Below the pieces are notes generated by a model. That model was given only the letters and a program-made list of their open reading frames with translations, made no database searches and was not told where the DNA came from. A DNA stretch of 64,000 nt from NCBI RefSeq assembly GCF_033958435.1, contig NC_134161.1:1302001-1366000 (forward strand). The letters run 5' to 3'. Position numbers and translations under genes: made by a program. The stretch comes from Carettochelys insculpta (taxonomy: Eukaryota; Chordata; Testudines; Carettochelyidae). Each line of letters starts with the position of its first letter. Positions within the stretch are counted from its first letter, which is position 1. Shown here one piece after another: positions 1-10,883 of the stretch.

Positions 1-540
1 TGCTCTCTCAGCCTGCTCCTGCACTCTCCCTCCCACCTAGACCCACCCCCCCAAGCCACTCCTGCACCCAACCTCTTAGCCAGACCCCAACCCCAGCCTC
101 TACCTCCTGGCTAGACCCACCCAACGCCTTCTGCCCAGACCCTGCATGCCACCTCCCAGCCAGATCTCACACTCACACCCGCTCCTGCACCCCACCCTCC
201 TGCATCTTACCTCCTGCCCAGGCCTCCCCCTGCTCCTTAGGGGCCTCCTCCCGCACACTGAACCCTTTAGTTCTGGCCTCATCCCAGAGCTAGGGGTCCC
301 CACACAATCTACTAGCCCAGGATCCCAGAAGAGTTAATCTGGGCTGTGAGACGCCCTGAACCTTGATCTTCCCTCACCTCCTGCAGAGCTGCAGCACCGG
401 GGAGTGAGGTGCCCCAGTAAGGGGCCACATCAGTTTGGCGAGAGGGGGGATTTATATTTTTGTGTCTCATTTTTGTGTAGCCCACGACTGATTTTTCTGT
501 GAGTCAGTGGCTACCAATCCAAGAAAGGTTCCCCACCCCT
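1..540. repeat. C-rich interspersed repeat, family shared with 57290-57855
   Basis: Pyrimidine-rich text with repeated CCTGCTCCTGCAC and CCCAGAC phrases. It ends in a T-rich stretch and GTGAGTCAGTGGCTACC, then AAGGTTCCCCACCCCTG. The right end of the copy at 57290-57855 has the same order: a TTTGTTTTTGTATTG stretch, GGTCAGTGGTCCCTGACC, AAGGTTCCCACCCC. Class unknown. The left part may continue outside the window. Confidence 0.6.
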
Positions 541-1146
541 GCCATAAAGACAACGTTGAAAACATTTGTTTTGGACATTAATATTGTACTTTATTTAAAA
601 CAAAATTTGGCCAACTAACATGACATACGCAGTATGACCTAAATATACGGCCCCTTTGTATTATAGCTGCATATTTACCTTTTTTACGCTCCAGTAGCCT
701 AATAGGAATAATTTATTATTTAAGGTATTTAGAAATAAGTGAATGTATTTTGTCATCATTGCTGTTGGCTGGTTATCCACGGAAACGTTTGCATTGAGCA
801 GGGTGGGCTGAGGCCCAGAAAGGTTTGAGAACCACTGAAACAGAGAACAAACAACTCAGCTACCGTGTCAATACATCAGGTAGCTTGTGAAGCAGGACAG
901 CAAAATTTGAAGAGAACTGTCAGCATTAAACCTGGGTTCAGCTGCAGGAAATTAGTATTTTTCTTAAAATACCACCCACAAGACACCTGGCTTAATTCAA
1001 CAGATGCTCCATAAGTGACAAACATCTAAAATCTGATTCCTTTAGCCTAAGTGGTAACACCCACAGCTGAAAACTTTGAAAGCATCCGTATTACTGGCAC
1101 AGGGGACAAGGGGAGCCTGCTGATTAACGAGGAGAGTTTGCCTCAC
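1..1146 (-). other. KMT2A intron 14 (partial)
   Basis: No exon is visible to the left of 1147. The next expected coding text (DEMYEILSNLPES) was looked for on the minus strand and not found. 1-540 is a C-rich repeat also present near 57290-57855. 541-1146 is AT-rich unique-looking sequence, with a short repeat-like tail GGTTTGAGAACCACTG near 820. Confidence 0.8.
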
Positions 1147-1260
1147 CTGAAAGATTCTCACATTTGGAGTGAACCCAGCGATCACATTTCCCACACTGCA
1201 TCATCTTACTCTCATAGTCATCATCATCATAGCACTTGTCACAGAGTGGGCAGAAGTTTC
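1147..1260 (-). CDS. KMT2A: KMT2A exon 14: first half of PHD finger 3
   Basis: 114 bp, read from 1260 down to 1147. It follows a TTTACAG acceptor and ends at a GTGAGG donor. It encodes the N-terminal half of PHD3: NFCPLCDKCY, a DDDDYE acidic loop, then MMQCGKCDRWVHSKCENLS. The visible Cys and His residues (CPLC, CGKC, HSKC) are zinc ligands. In the family PHD3 reads H3K4me3 and binds the cyclophilin CYP33. The aromatic-cage and remaining ligands lie in exons to the left of the window. The codon split with exon 13 (G + GA) gives Gly. Confidence 0.96.
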
Positions 1261-2552
1261 CTGTAAACAAACCAGGTCTTCAATCATCATTTCATCTGGT
1301 GCATGCACACCTCAAAGGCTGGCTATTGACTTGCTGTGGTGCTGAGAAGCAAGCCCACTCAAACCTTCCTGCCCAAATGCAAACTGCTACTACTTGTATC
1401 CTTACAGTGCACATTAAAAATAAGAACACCTGCAAAAATAACCTACAATCCACGCGGGTCTTACAATTCCACTCTACTGAGGCACTTCATTTTTAGCTTT
1501 ATTGCTTGACTTCTAATAAAACAGGAAATTGTACGGAGAGCTTTGGAGGAAAAACACAAGAAAAAAAACTTCTCCAGGAAAACCAAGACAGAAAACCTCT
1601 CCTGCTAATCCAGCAAGTGGGAAGAACTCAATTGCCTAGAAAGGTCTAGTCATTTACCCTTCCCTCTATTATCCATCCCCCTTCGATTCAGATCCTGAAC
1701 TGCCACAGGAAACTCAGGAAGAGGAAGTCACCGAACCCAACGTGGTTTTTTTTGTTTTTGTTTTTTTTGTTTTTGTTTTTTTAGACGATGGCTACACAGC
1801 TAGAGTGCTATCCATCCCTTTCACAACAAAGTTATACCAGCATAAGCTATGGTGAGCACAGTGCTATGCTGGCAGAAGAGCTTCTCCCACTAATATACCT
1901 TATGCCACTCACGGACAGTTTTTTTTTTTACACAATGACAAGAAAGCCCTCTCCCCCTCAACACAGACTATCTTCATCACGTGTTGCACAGACAGCTGTG
2001 CCACTGCAGTGTTGCATATACAGGTATGACCTAAGCCAGGCCATGACCCTGTCTTAAATTTTGTTCCTTCCTATCCTCTCTCGAGTAAGGACTTTTGCAC
2101 AAGTCTGAAATAAACCCAGCAACAACGTATAGTGCTTGTGTGATGAATGTAATACCTTCTATTGTATTAACCCTCACAGCACTTTAGTTAACTGGATGGC
2201 TCGAAGGTCCAGAAAAGGGTATTACCCGTCCCATTCGTCCCAGCTTATTACAGGGAGGTCCCAAACTCTGTCTGTAAGAGGCAGCATTGACCTCTCTTGT
2301 TAACCACTGCAAACAGCAATCACATTTTCCCTGACTTCACATAGCAAAAGCTTCCATTCTTTGTGATTTCACTGATTCTTGGGCATGACATGGGAATGGC
2401 ACTACAGCTTGGAATCAGCAACACTCCTCAACTGACTCATGGGCTTTCACTCCAGCCTGTAGTAACACTTCCTCACAAAAGTTGTGATCTCCTGGAGAAC
2501 AGCTTCAAAGACATTCACAGTAAACCATGGTGCAACCTCAATCATTTGGTAC
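1261..2552 (-). other. KMT2A intron 13
   Basis: 1.3 kb. It contains a T-rich run with interspersed G (1745-1783) and otherwise ordinary AT-rich sequence. No recognisable mobile element or RNA gene. Confidence 0.75.
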
Positions 2553-2673
2553 CTTTAGCGAAGAGTTTGGCACAATCATGACACAGCGAGAAGTCATGAG
2601 ACCACTGTGCATCCCATCCTTTGCCTGGGGTTGTTGACCCACAGCTCTTGCAGCGAACACACTTGGTACAGAT
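2553..2673 (-). CDS. KMT2A: KMT2A exon 13: PHD2 to PHD3 linker, Cys-rich
   Basis: 121 bp with a CTTACAG acceptor and GTACCAAA donor. It encodes ICTKCVRCKSCGSTTPGKG, WDAQWSHDFSLCHDC and AKLFAKG, which finish PHD2 and lead into PHD3. The CTKC, CKSC and CHDC pairs are zinc ligands. Length equals the human exon. It ends on a single G that joins GA of exon 14. Confidence 0.96.
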
Positions 2674-3502
2674 CTGTAAGAGGGGACACTGTTACATGAC
2701 AGGAGCCAGCATCTTTGCTATCATTGGATGCTTCTGAAGTGCTCTTTCACAGTTATTATTTAACAGGTATGTATTTATAATGCCATACATATGTGTTCTT
2801 TGGGCCCATGGTAGGTGGCTATAGCATGCCCCTCACGTCCCACAACTTGTATAGCAGAGAAGATGCTGCCCTCCTGAAGGTAATATACTGACCATACAAC
2901 AGAAAATATGCTTCAGGCTAGTCACTTTGCCATTCAAAACTGTGGTACAGTTCATCCCACACCTTTCTTTAGTTTGAAAAGAACATGCTTTTGGCAAGGA
3001 CGAATTTCTTATGACAATCTGTACAACCTCAAGAAAGTTGACAGCACCACAAGTCTAGCAGCATAAAACCCTATTAGTTATACTTCAGTAGTGTCCAAAA
3101 TATGTTAGTCACTGTACGGACGAACCGGTCCAAACGCTAACAAACAATTTAGCACACTAATCACATCCCCAACTGTCATTATATTGGTGTCAACCAAAAG
3201 TAAGGTCAGTTTGCTCAGGAGTCGTCACAAAAAGGGTAAAAGACAAGTGTCTCCTCTTCTTCCCATCTTCTTTCATTCACACAATGCCAGAGAGTTCATT
3301 TACCATAAGAGCATTCAGAAGCCAGTCTTTAATAATAAAGCTATTTCAAGTTTACCTCACAAAACAGAAAACGGGCTGTATACAGAATTTGTAATTCTAT
3401 CATAGTGCAACACACACCATCATGTATAAAAGACCTGCAGTTTGAATACTTGGAAGCTGGCTGACAGTTTTTAAGGAACATAGTCAAGCAGGGCAAACTC
3501 AC
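2674..3502 (-). other. KMT2A intron 12
   Basis: 0.8 kb of AT-rich sequence between exons 13 and 12. I see no repeat, RNA gene or ORF of interest. Confidence 0.75.
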
Positions 3503-3598
3503 CCAAACTTTCTTTTTCTTGGTGGGTTTTGTAGGGTAGTTTGGTCCCAGGCACTCCGGGTGATAGCTGTTTCGGCACTTGTTACACTCCAGCAACTG
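3503..3598 (-). CDS. KMT2A: KMT2A exon 12: PHD finger 2 core
   Basis: 96 bp, 32 codons, phase 0 at both ends, with a CTGTAG acceptor and GTGAGTTT donor. It encodes QLLECNKCRNSYHPECLGPN followed by YPTKPTKKKKVW. The CNKC and HPEC pairs are zinc ligands of PHD2, which in human KMT2A has been reported to have E3-ligase-like activity. The exon is identical to human in length and apparently in protein sequence. Confidence 0.97.
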
Positions 3599-3937
3599 CT
3601 ACAGAATTACAAAAATCAGCAGCGTTGTAAAAAAAAACAAAACAGAGAATAGACGCCATCCTCTGAATACTTTCATTTTACACTAGACTCAATATTCAGT
3701 GAACCAGGAATATGTCGTATGACTGACAAATTTACAATATGAATTTGCCACAATGACAATACCATGCTGTCACATACACTGAAAGGTTCTTTATCCCATT
3801 ACTAATCTCACAAAACTTCCATTGCTACATGTTCAATTATTTAGATAAATTATCCTAAACAGAGTTCCTGGAATTAGTGAACTCATGGGCACAGAAAAGA
3901 GCATTCGCAAAGTGATCACACTTATTATTCTTAGTAC
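3599..3937 (-). other. KMT2A intron 11
   Basis: 339 bp. The shortest visible intron, with no inserted element seen. Confidence 0.8.
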
Positions 3938-4084
3938 CTTTGTGGCCTGGTGCTGTCTCCCACACACATGACAGAATTTGCAACGACGACAGCACCAGTT
4001 TTCCAACTGGTCCTCCAGAGGGCGTTCACTCTCTTCTAAACAGAACTTGTGGAAGGGCTCACAACAGACCTGACAATACACAAA
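3938..4084 (-). CDS. KMT2A: KMT2A exon 11: PHD finger 1 and start of PHD2
   Basis: 147 bp, 49 codons, phase 0, with a CTTGTAG acceptor and GTACTAA donor. It encodes FVYCQVCCEPFHKFCLEE, an SERPLEDQLENW segment, then CCRRCKFCHVCGRQHQATK. It carries most zinc ligands of PHD1 and the first pair of PHD2. In human this exon is part of the breakpoint cluster region. The acceptor is unusual: the plus strand just outside the exon is a long G run, so the polypyrimidine tract is almost pure C (see the entry at 4091-4112). Confidence 0.97.
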
Positions 4085-5401
4085 CTACAAGGGGCGGGGC
4101 GGGGGGGGGGGGAACATTAGCAGGTTAAACACTTGGCTGATTTCTCAGCTAAACGTAACTGCTCTCCAGTCTCTTTCTAATTCTGGTTTAGAATTCACAC
4201 AAGACGTATTTGCATTCAAATCTTTTACAGTGGAATTCACACACAAACTACTTTGAACACATTTTTCGGACATCAGTGCTTATTCATGTATCAATTTTCA
4301 GTAAAATGAAAATTAAGCTGCTTATTCAGCTGCCTAGACATGGCCTTCAGAACAGGGACCCAGGTTTGAACATTTTGTTCATTATTAATATCCGTGTAAC
4401 TTCTTTAGTTACATAGCACCAAAGTATGCCATGTGCTTTAAAAACAAGCATCCTAAACTTATGTGGTGCGTTGGGACAGCTATCCCTCCTCCATTCACCC
4501 AGGTGGTCCCACAGCAACATTCTCTGTATATTTCTCTTCTACAGAATATCCTCTGCCAGGCTGGCTATGTGCAGGAAAAAATGCAAGTCTTGGTGCTTTG
4601 CAATGCAAGACTTAACCCAATCCATCACAAAAGGTATACTTTTTTCTCTCCTTAAGGAACTGTTTCTGTTTCACAGGTAGATGGCTTCATCAAGAATACT
4701 TCCAATAGACTTTCCAAGGCCCCACACACACTGATGATCAGAACCAGAGCTCAATCCTATTCCCTCCAACATTAATGAGAAGTACTGTTAATTCATAGAA
4801 ACTAAGCTTCCCAGGGAAGTAGGAGCATCACCTCTGTGACACACTTTCTCTGCAATGCCACTGCATAGATCTGTTGCCTGGGCAATGCAGTGAAGAAGTT
4901 TCAACTGGCATCCCCTTCTGTTTAGGTGGTCAGAAAGCATGACAGGCTTTGAGTTTGGATGGGTTTTGTTTTGCTTTGTGCTGTTTCTTTTTCTGTGGGG
5001 GAGCGGGAACCAAACATATCCCACACTGCATTCAATCTTGAACAAGCTAAAGTCCATTTGAGAAAAATTTTCAAAAGCATCTAAAATTCTCACTGACTGA
5101 ATGATATTGGTGTTCCTAAGTCATGCTTGGAAAAAGTAGTTCAAGTGCTTTTTAAAATGCTGCCTCTCTTGTTTACTTCTTTTGGAGGACCAGAGAACTC
5201 TTGGAACAGTAACTATTTTGCACGCTGTGTGTTTATGCATTGTGGGACACGACTGAGTTAGTAGGATGCTGTTATAGCTCCTATAGCCTGAATTCCTCCT
5301 TGTTTAACATGACTTAACAAAACAGAAATCAAACACACAATTGTCAAATACTGTGGTGCTTATAAACATTCTAATAGCAGCAGCAGAATAAGGTGCTTTA
5401 C
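4085..5401 (-). other. KMT2A intron 10
   Basis: 1.3 kb. The upstream-of-exon-11 edge carries a G-rich (plus strand) run; the rest is unremarkable. Confidence 0.75.
4091..4112. repeat. G homopolymer-like run abutting the exon 11 acceptor
   Basis: GGGGCGGGGC followed by twelve G on the plus strand, only 6 bp from exon 11. In the transcribed sense it is a C-only polypyrimidine tract right before CTTGTAG. Homopolymers of this size are length-variable. Confidence 0.85.
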
Positions 5402-5515
5402 CTCCACTTGTCCACTGCTGGCACAGAGAAAGCAGACCACTCTGGGAGTGATAGGTAGCGAGGTGAGAATGCCTAACCCACCCATCTCCCAAACGTTCTC
5501 CACTTCACAGTCCTC
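5402..5515 (-). CDS. KMT2A: KMT2A exon 10: start of PHD finger 1
   Basis: 114 bp, 38 codons, phase 0, with a TTTCAG acceptor and GTAAAGC donor. It encodes EDCEVENVWEMGGLGILTSL and PITPRVVCFLCASSGQVE. The CFLC pair gives the first zinc ligands of PHD1. Length equals human. Small changes are seen (A to V near the start, V to L before PIT, H to Q near the end), as expected for a distant amniote. Confidence 0.96.
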
Positions 5516-5889
5516 CTGAAAGCACAAAAGGATGTATCATTCAGAAACAAGAAATGCAGCTTTAGGGGAAAAAATAGTGCATTTGCACAACTGCTATTAT
5601 TCAGCAGATCTAAACAGTTTGTTTCAAAATATTTAAAAACTTACACCTTAGGTCTATTCATATACTATAAAGTAAAAAGAGAAGTCACCTCTAATTCTTG
5701 CTAACGTGTGAACTCGCTGTAGCTGACAGGTTAGTGTATTAGTAAGTGAATGTAAAAGGGACAACACATCACAAGATGTGCTTTATACACTAATGGTCAC
5801 AGTTCTAAGATAATTACCCGATAACTTTTCACACTTTACTGTAGTATATTTTACAAAAATACGTAACATTTAGCACTAAGGGAAATCAG

Positions 5890-6360
5890 TACAGTGATCC
5901 ATTGAAATGCGCAATTTCGAGTTGTGCTTAACTCGCATTAACATGAGTTAAGCGCAACTCAAAACCCTGCTCCTGCTGGCCCTGGCTCAACCCCGCCGGC
6001 CCCACTTCAAAACACACACACATATACACACCCCTGGTGCCCACCTCAATTCACACCCCCGCACCCAGCTCCAGCTCAACCTCCTTCAGGACGGTGCGGA
6101 CCTGGCTCAACTCCACCCCCTCCGCCCTCCCTTAACCCACCCCTGACTTAAGCCCCCTGTCCCCAACCCACTGCCACGCTTACCACTCCCAAATTGCCCC
6201 CTCACTCCCATGACTTACCTTTCAAAAGGAGCTCCAGGTGCTCCTGCTGCTTAACGTTTGTTCTACCAGGTGAAAAAGCCCCCCAAAGCCTTATGCGAAA
6301 TTTGAGTTATGCAAGGGTACGTGGGAACACAACCCTTGCATAATTCAAGGGACTACTGTA
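5890..6360. mobile_element. Tigger/mariner-like MITE
   Basis: Starts TACAGTGATCCATTGAAATG and ends with the inverse of TACAGTAGTCCCTTGAATTA. Ends are TA, as expected for Tc1/mariner/pogo insertion. A sub-terminal inverted repeat AACTCGC...GCGCAACTC is present. The interior is GC-rich with CACACACACATATACACACC. It has no coding capacity. Related ends occur at 58566-58957 and 63509. Confidence 0.7.
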
Positions 6361-7224
6361 TACCCTCTGCTTTTAATTTTTTTCTTTAGGGGATGGGGAA
6401 AGAGACTGCCAGTTCTACGGTGAATTAGGTAAATAAAGATTATGTTATATATTTAAGTGACTACTGCTCAAAAAAGATGCAAAGTTCAACTGTTAATTTA
6501 AACTCCCAAACATTTCAGAGCTGCTGTGAACAACACAAATATCCACAACCTTTTGACTCAAGTAGCAGTCATTGTTTTATAGTTCCAATGTGATGAAATT
6601 ACTTCCTTGACAATGCTACTCCTGTTCGTCTGTGCTCTCTCATATTGAGAATAACTGTTTAAAGTTCTAATAGTTTCTTCCACCAACACAGATATTGTAA
6701 GAAAGAAGGAAAAATGTCCAACAGCAGAGAGACTTTTCAAAGGCTGCGTCTACACTACAAGATAAAAACTGAATTTAAAGGAGTTACCTCAATATTAAAA
6801 TGTCACTGCCTTCACCGTAAATACCATTAGCACGATTTATGGAGCTCCAGTACTGATAAAACGTCAACATTACAGGATGGGTATAGCGTCAAATGTAAAA
6901 TATCGAATTAAGGCTAGTGTGGAAGCACCTTGTCTTTAATTCGAACTTATTAGCTTCCAGAAGTGTCCCATGTGCATACCACAAAGCTACACAGTGACCC
7001 TCCATGTATGGACACTTCCTTCTCTGCTCCTCTCCATCTAGATGTGCAGGAAGGTCACAGGAAGTCCATGAATTTTTAATTGAACTAGACCTGGAATTCA
7101 GCAGCGCCCAGGCCTGCAAATAGAAAAGGTGTCCATAATGAAAAAATTCCTTTACCCATTGCATTGCACCGCACTGGTAGCTGTAGCACTGCATTGGTAG
7201 CCATCTCCTGCAACCATGAGCACT

Positions 7225-9060
7225 CAGGGTAGTGATCTGCCTAGTACTTTCTCATGCTCACAAGAGCCCCCGAGTGGACCCACCAGGAGACTCCAAATCT
7301 TCTTGCAATCTGGGGAGACAAATCAGTGGCGAACAGACTTCTGGTGGCCAAGAGAAAAGTGACAATCTAGGAGCAGATGTCGCATGGGATGACCACCAGA
7401 GCTTACTCCTGGGACTCTATGCCATGCCAGGTGAAACAACTCCAGCAGGCCTATCAAAAAGTCCAGGAAGCCAACCAGCAGTCAGGGGCTGCATGACAGA
7501 CCTGCCACCATTATGAACAGCTGCACGTTTATGGCGAGCGGCCCCACCATGGAGCACGGTCTTCAGTGCGACACTTGTGGAGGCCCTGGTCTGGAGTTCA
7601 GGGTGAGCCGAGCGGAGCTGGGTGCCCCAGAGGAAGAGGGCAATGGGCAGAGGACTGAGGAAGTTCTTCCCAACATCCCAGGGCTCTTCACCATAGACCT
7701 GGAACCGGTCCCTCCATGCCCATTCCCAAACCCCCTGGACCAAGCTGTTAGGGTGAGTTTTTATTCTGCATGCTAGAAACGGGTTGTGGGTGGGTATAGG
7801 TATATGGTTGGGTGTGCGTACAGGTTTGTTAGGGATCTGTGCCCCTCAGAACAGTGCATTAATGTTTCTTGGGGTGGAGAACTTCTCCTTTTCGGTTATC
7901 TCCTCGAAGGCCTCATCCAGGCACTCTTGTATTTCCCCCCCCCACCCCCACAAGGTTCTTGGAGAGGCCTGACTTCTTGCGGCTTTCACGGTTGCACACC
8001 TTGCCACACCAAGCAACCAGAGAGAGATCTGGTATCATGGCGCCACACAGCATTTTAACCAATTTTCCAGGCTTGTGGTCACACAGCATGAGCAGGTCTT
8101 TGTCCATATCTGTTAGTTTTAGGAGGATGATGTCTTCTTTGGCAACCTACAGAAGCACGGGAATTTGCATTGGATTTTTTTTTAAACCATGTTTCCTGCC
8201 CTTTTGCATTTCCCTGCAGCAGCTGGTGGGTGCTCCATTCCCCACCCTATGTGGTTCGCAAGTCTCAGCTGCACATCAACCCTCCCATGTCCCTTTCCAC
8301 CCAGCATTCCTTTTTGCTTTACGGGGATCCCTCCCCTGCGCCACGTGGCTGCCAGGCTCTGCTGGGAGTCCCCCCTCAATGTCCCTTTCTTCACAGCATT
8401 TCTTGTTACTTTACAGGGCTCCTCCAACCCCCATGCAGCCATCCATGCAGCTGTAATCAAACCCTTTCCTACCATGCCCTCTCACCACACAGCTGACAGT
8501 TCCCCTGCTTTGCAGCCCTCCCCTTCCCCACAAGAGCGGACAATTGTTTATAGCTTACCATGTCCACAAAGACACGTGCTGGATAAGTGATGGTAAATGA
8601 TGTACTGTGAAATGCTTGCTTAGAATCCCATCCTTTAATAAGCCTTTAGTGGCCTTCAAAAGAGAAACCTTCCCTGATAGACACAGAGACCTGTTCATTC
8701 CATTTGAAAGCACACTGTGTGAATTGTATCTTTATTTTCACCTTCACTTTCCAGCTGCCATGCCCAGCGCCAGAGACAGGTCCAGAAAGAGGAAAAGGTC
8801 CAAGCAGGATCTCATCCTGCAGCACATGCAGCAGAATGAAGCAGAACACAGTAAGATGACAAAGGACACTGCTCACTGGTGTCATAGTACAGCTCAGTGG
8901 CATCAGAGTCTAGCTGAGTTTCAGCAGAGAATGCTTGATTTCCAGCAACAGCAAGCACCAAACCATTGTGAAGCCATGGCCAAGCTTGTAATGGCAGTTA
9001 CGAAGAAAACAGTGGTCCTGTGCTCCCTGCTGCCGCTTCAGAGGGACTCTGAACACAGCA
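7225..9060 (+). pseudogene. Harbinger Myb/SANT-like DNA-binding protein, broken
   Basis: Across changing frames the region 7250-7530 resembles the trihelix (Myb/SANT-like) domain of the second Harbinger protein: an aromatic-rich start near EWTHQETPNL, then VKQLQQAYQKVQEANQQSG. A downstream open segment from 8761 begins MPSARDRSRKRKRSKQDLI and continues with Gln-rich text (WHQSLAEFQQRMLDFQQQQ), typical of the C-terminal tail. In-frame stops near 7370 and 7490, and the GC-rich 7780-8600 stretch (possibly an old intron), break it. In Harbingers this protein brings the transposase to the nucleus and to DNA ends. Confidence 0.6.
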
Positions 9061-9789
9061 ATGCAGGAGCCAATACCCGCTGCCCAGAGTCCCCAGAAGA
9101 GGGTTTGCCCACCCGACGACATTGGGGTCCTCAAACATGGGGAGGGAAGGCAATGATAGCCTGCCACTCTAGCCCCACAGAGCACTGCAAAAGACTGTTC
9201 AAGCACCCTTGACAATGCTTCTATTCTCTGCCACTTAAACCTCTCCTCCTACCAAAATAAAATCATTCATTTGAGCTCAGTGTGATTTTGTGGTGTGCAT
9301 GAGCGGTAGGGAACACAAATCATTGTTGGGAACCAGGCCAAGCAGGTTGGTAGAGGGATGAAGGCACAGCTGCTCACCAATAGGCCAACGGCTGCAAAGG
9401 ACACATGGTACCTGGCATGTTGGGAGAGGGATGAAGGCATAGCTGCCTGCTGTTATGCCCAGGTCCACAGCAGACGCACAGCACAGGGAACTGGGGTGTG
9501 TTAGGGAAGGGCTGACGTGGCTGACAGACTCAAGTGGGTGGAAGACACCTGAAGGCACAGTTGCCCGTCACATGCACTGCAACTTAACCCCCTTCCACGA
9601 AGTAAAAGCATTCATTCATTAAGATATAGTATAATTTACTGGCATTACAATAGAGAAATACATCAGTAGCATGTGTGTTACAGATAATTCATGAATCTAT
9701 GTTTTAAAGTGTCCCTTATTGCTACTGCCTCAGCATGATTATTGGTGGTTAGCTGTGTAGGCAGCTGCGAGTAAGACCTGCCTATGGCC

Positions 9790-10883
9790 TCAGCTTTGGA
9801 ATTCCAGATGGATGGGAAAGTCTCCCACTTGGATTCACAATGTTGTGCAAAATAGAACATGCAGTAATCACGGTGGGGACATTAGTTTCAGAAAGGTCCA
9901 AACAGGTCAATAAGCATCTGAACCTCGCTTTTAACCAGCCAAAGGCACATTCAACCACCTTTCTGCACTTCCTGAATCTCTGATTGAAATTTTCCTGGCT
10001 GGGGTCAAGGGCTCCTGTGTAGGGCTTCAGAAAGCAAGGGAGCAGAGGGTGAAGCCGGGTTACCCAATATTACAATAGGCAAAAATTGGCCACGTCTCCA
10101 ATCATGATTTTCTGGTCTGGAAAAATTTCCCATCCAGGAGTTGTTTGTACAGCCCAGAATTTCAGAAGATGTGCATGTCGAGAACCCTTCCTGACCATCC
10201 AACACTGATGTCAGTGAAATAACTCAGAGGCCAAGTGGTCTGGGACTATGATGGACATGTGCATGCCATCTATTGCCCCACTGCAGTTCAAAAATCCCAT
10301 GGCAGCAAAGCCATTCACTATGGCCTGTACATCTCCCAGTGTCACAGTATTCCTGAGGAGACACCGACAGATTGTATGGGCCACCTGCATCACCATGGAC
10401 CCCTCTGTAGATCTGCCTACCCCAAATTGATTTGCTACGGCCTGGTAACATAAGGCTTTGCAAACTTTCACAGAGCAAGGGTCACTTGCTTCTGAACTGT
10501 TAAAGCCGGCCTCATTCTTGTGTTGCTGAGCGTCATGGTGGGGGCCAGCACATCACAAAGTTGCATAAAAGTGGACTTGAGCAAAAGTCCTGCAGCCACT
10601 GCTGATCATCCCAGTACTCCAAAAAGATGTGGTCCCACCATTGTGTGCTGGTCTCATGAGTCCAAAACCGCCTCTCCACTGTCACCAACGCATCTATGGC
10701 AGCCAGCAGCTGTGAGCTCCTGGACCACAGTTGTGAGATTTCCTCTTCAAAACCAGCATCATCATCATCCTCCTCTCCCTCCTGAACCATCAGTGAGCTT
10801 TGTAAGTGAAGGCAAAATTGTGTGACAGCCAGTGTAGTTACTGAAATGATGTGTGCTATACACTGAAGCATTTGGGGTTCCAT
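9790..10883 (-). pseudogene. Harbinger DDE transposase (HARBI1-like), broken
   Basis: Read right to left. The N-terminal part (10533-10883) has VERRFWTHETSTQWWDHI and a DDDD acidic patch. The middle (10211-10471) has ANQFGVGRSTEGSMVMQV and FLNCSGAIDGMHMSII, which holds the first catalytic Asp of the DDE triad in the family's GAIDG motif. The last part (about 9790-10205) has RKVVECAFGWLKARFRCL and LHN-like text, which holds the Glu. Frameshifts separate the three parts. It resembles the domesticated gene HARBI1 but sits inside a transposon with ends. Confidence 0.75.

Noticed and set aside
1..1146. Exon 15 of KMT2A
   Set aside because: The minus strand was read for the expected DEMYEILSNLPES text and an acceptor; neither is present, so exon 15 is beyond the left edge.
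7869..8590. Several overlapping plus- and minus-strand frames of 100-195 codons
   Set aside because: They lie inside the Harbinger element in GC-rich non-conserved sequence, overlap each other in all frames and match no domain.
10211..10883. Domesticated HARBI1 gene
   Set aside because: The frame is broken in several places and the gene sits between transposon ends with a target duplication.
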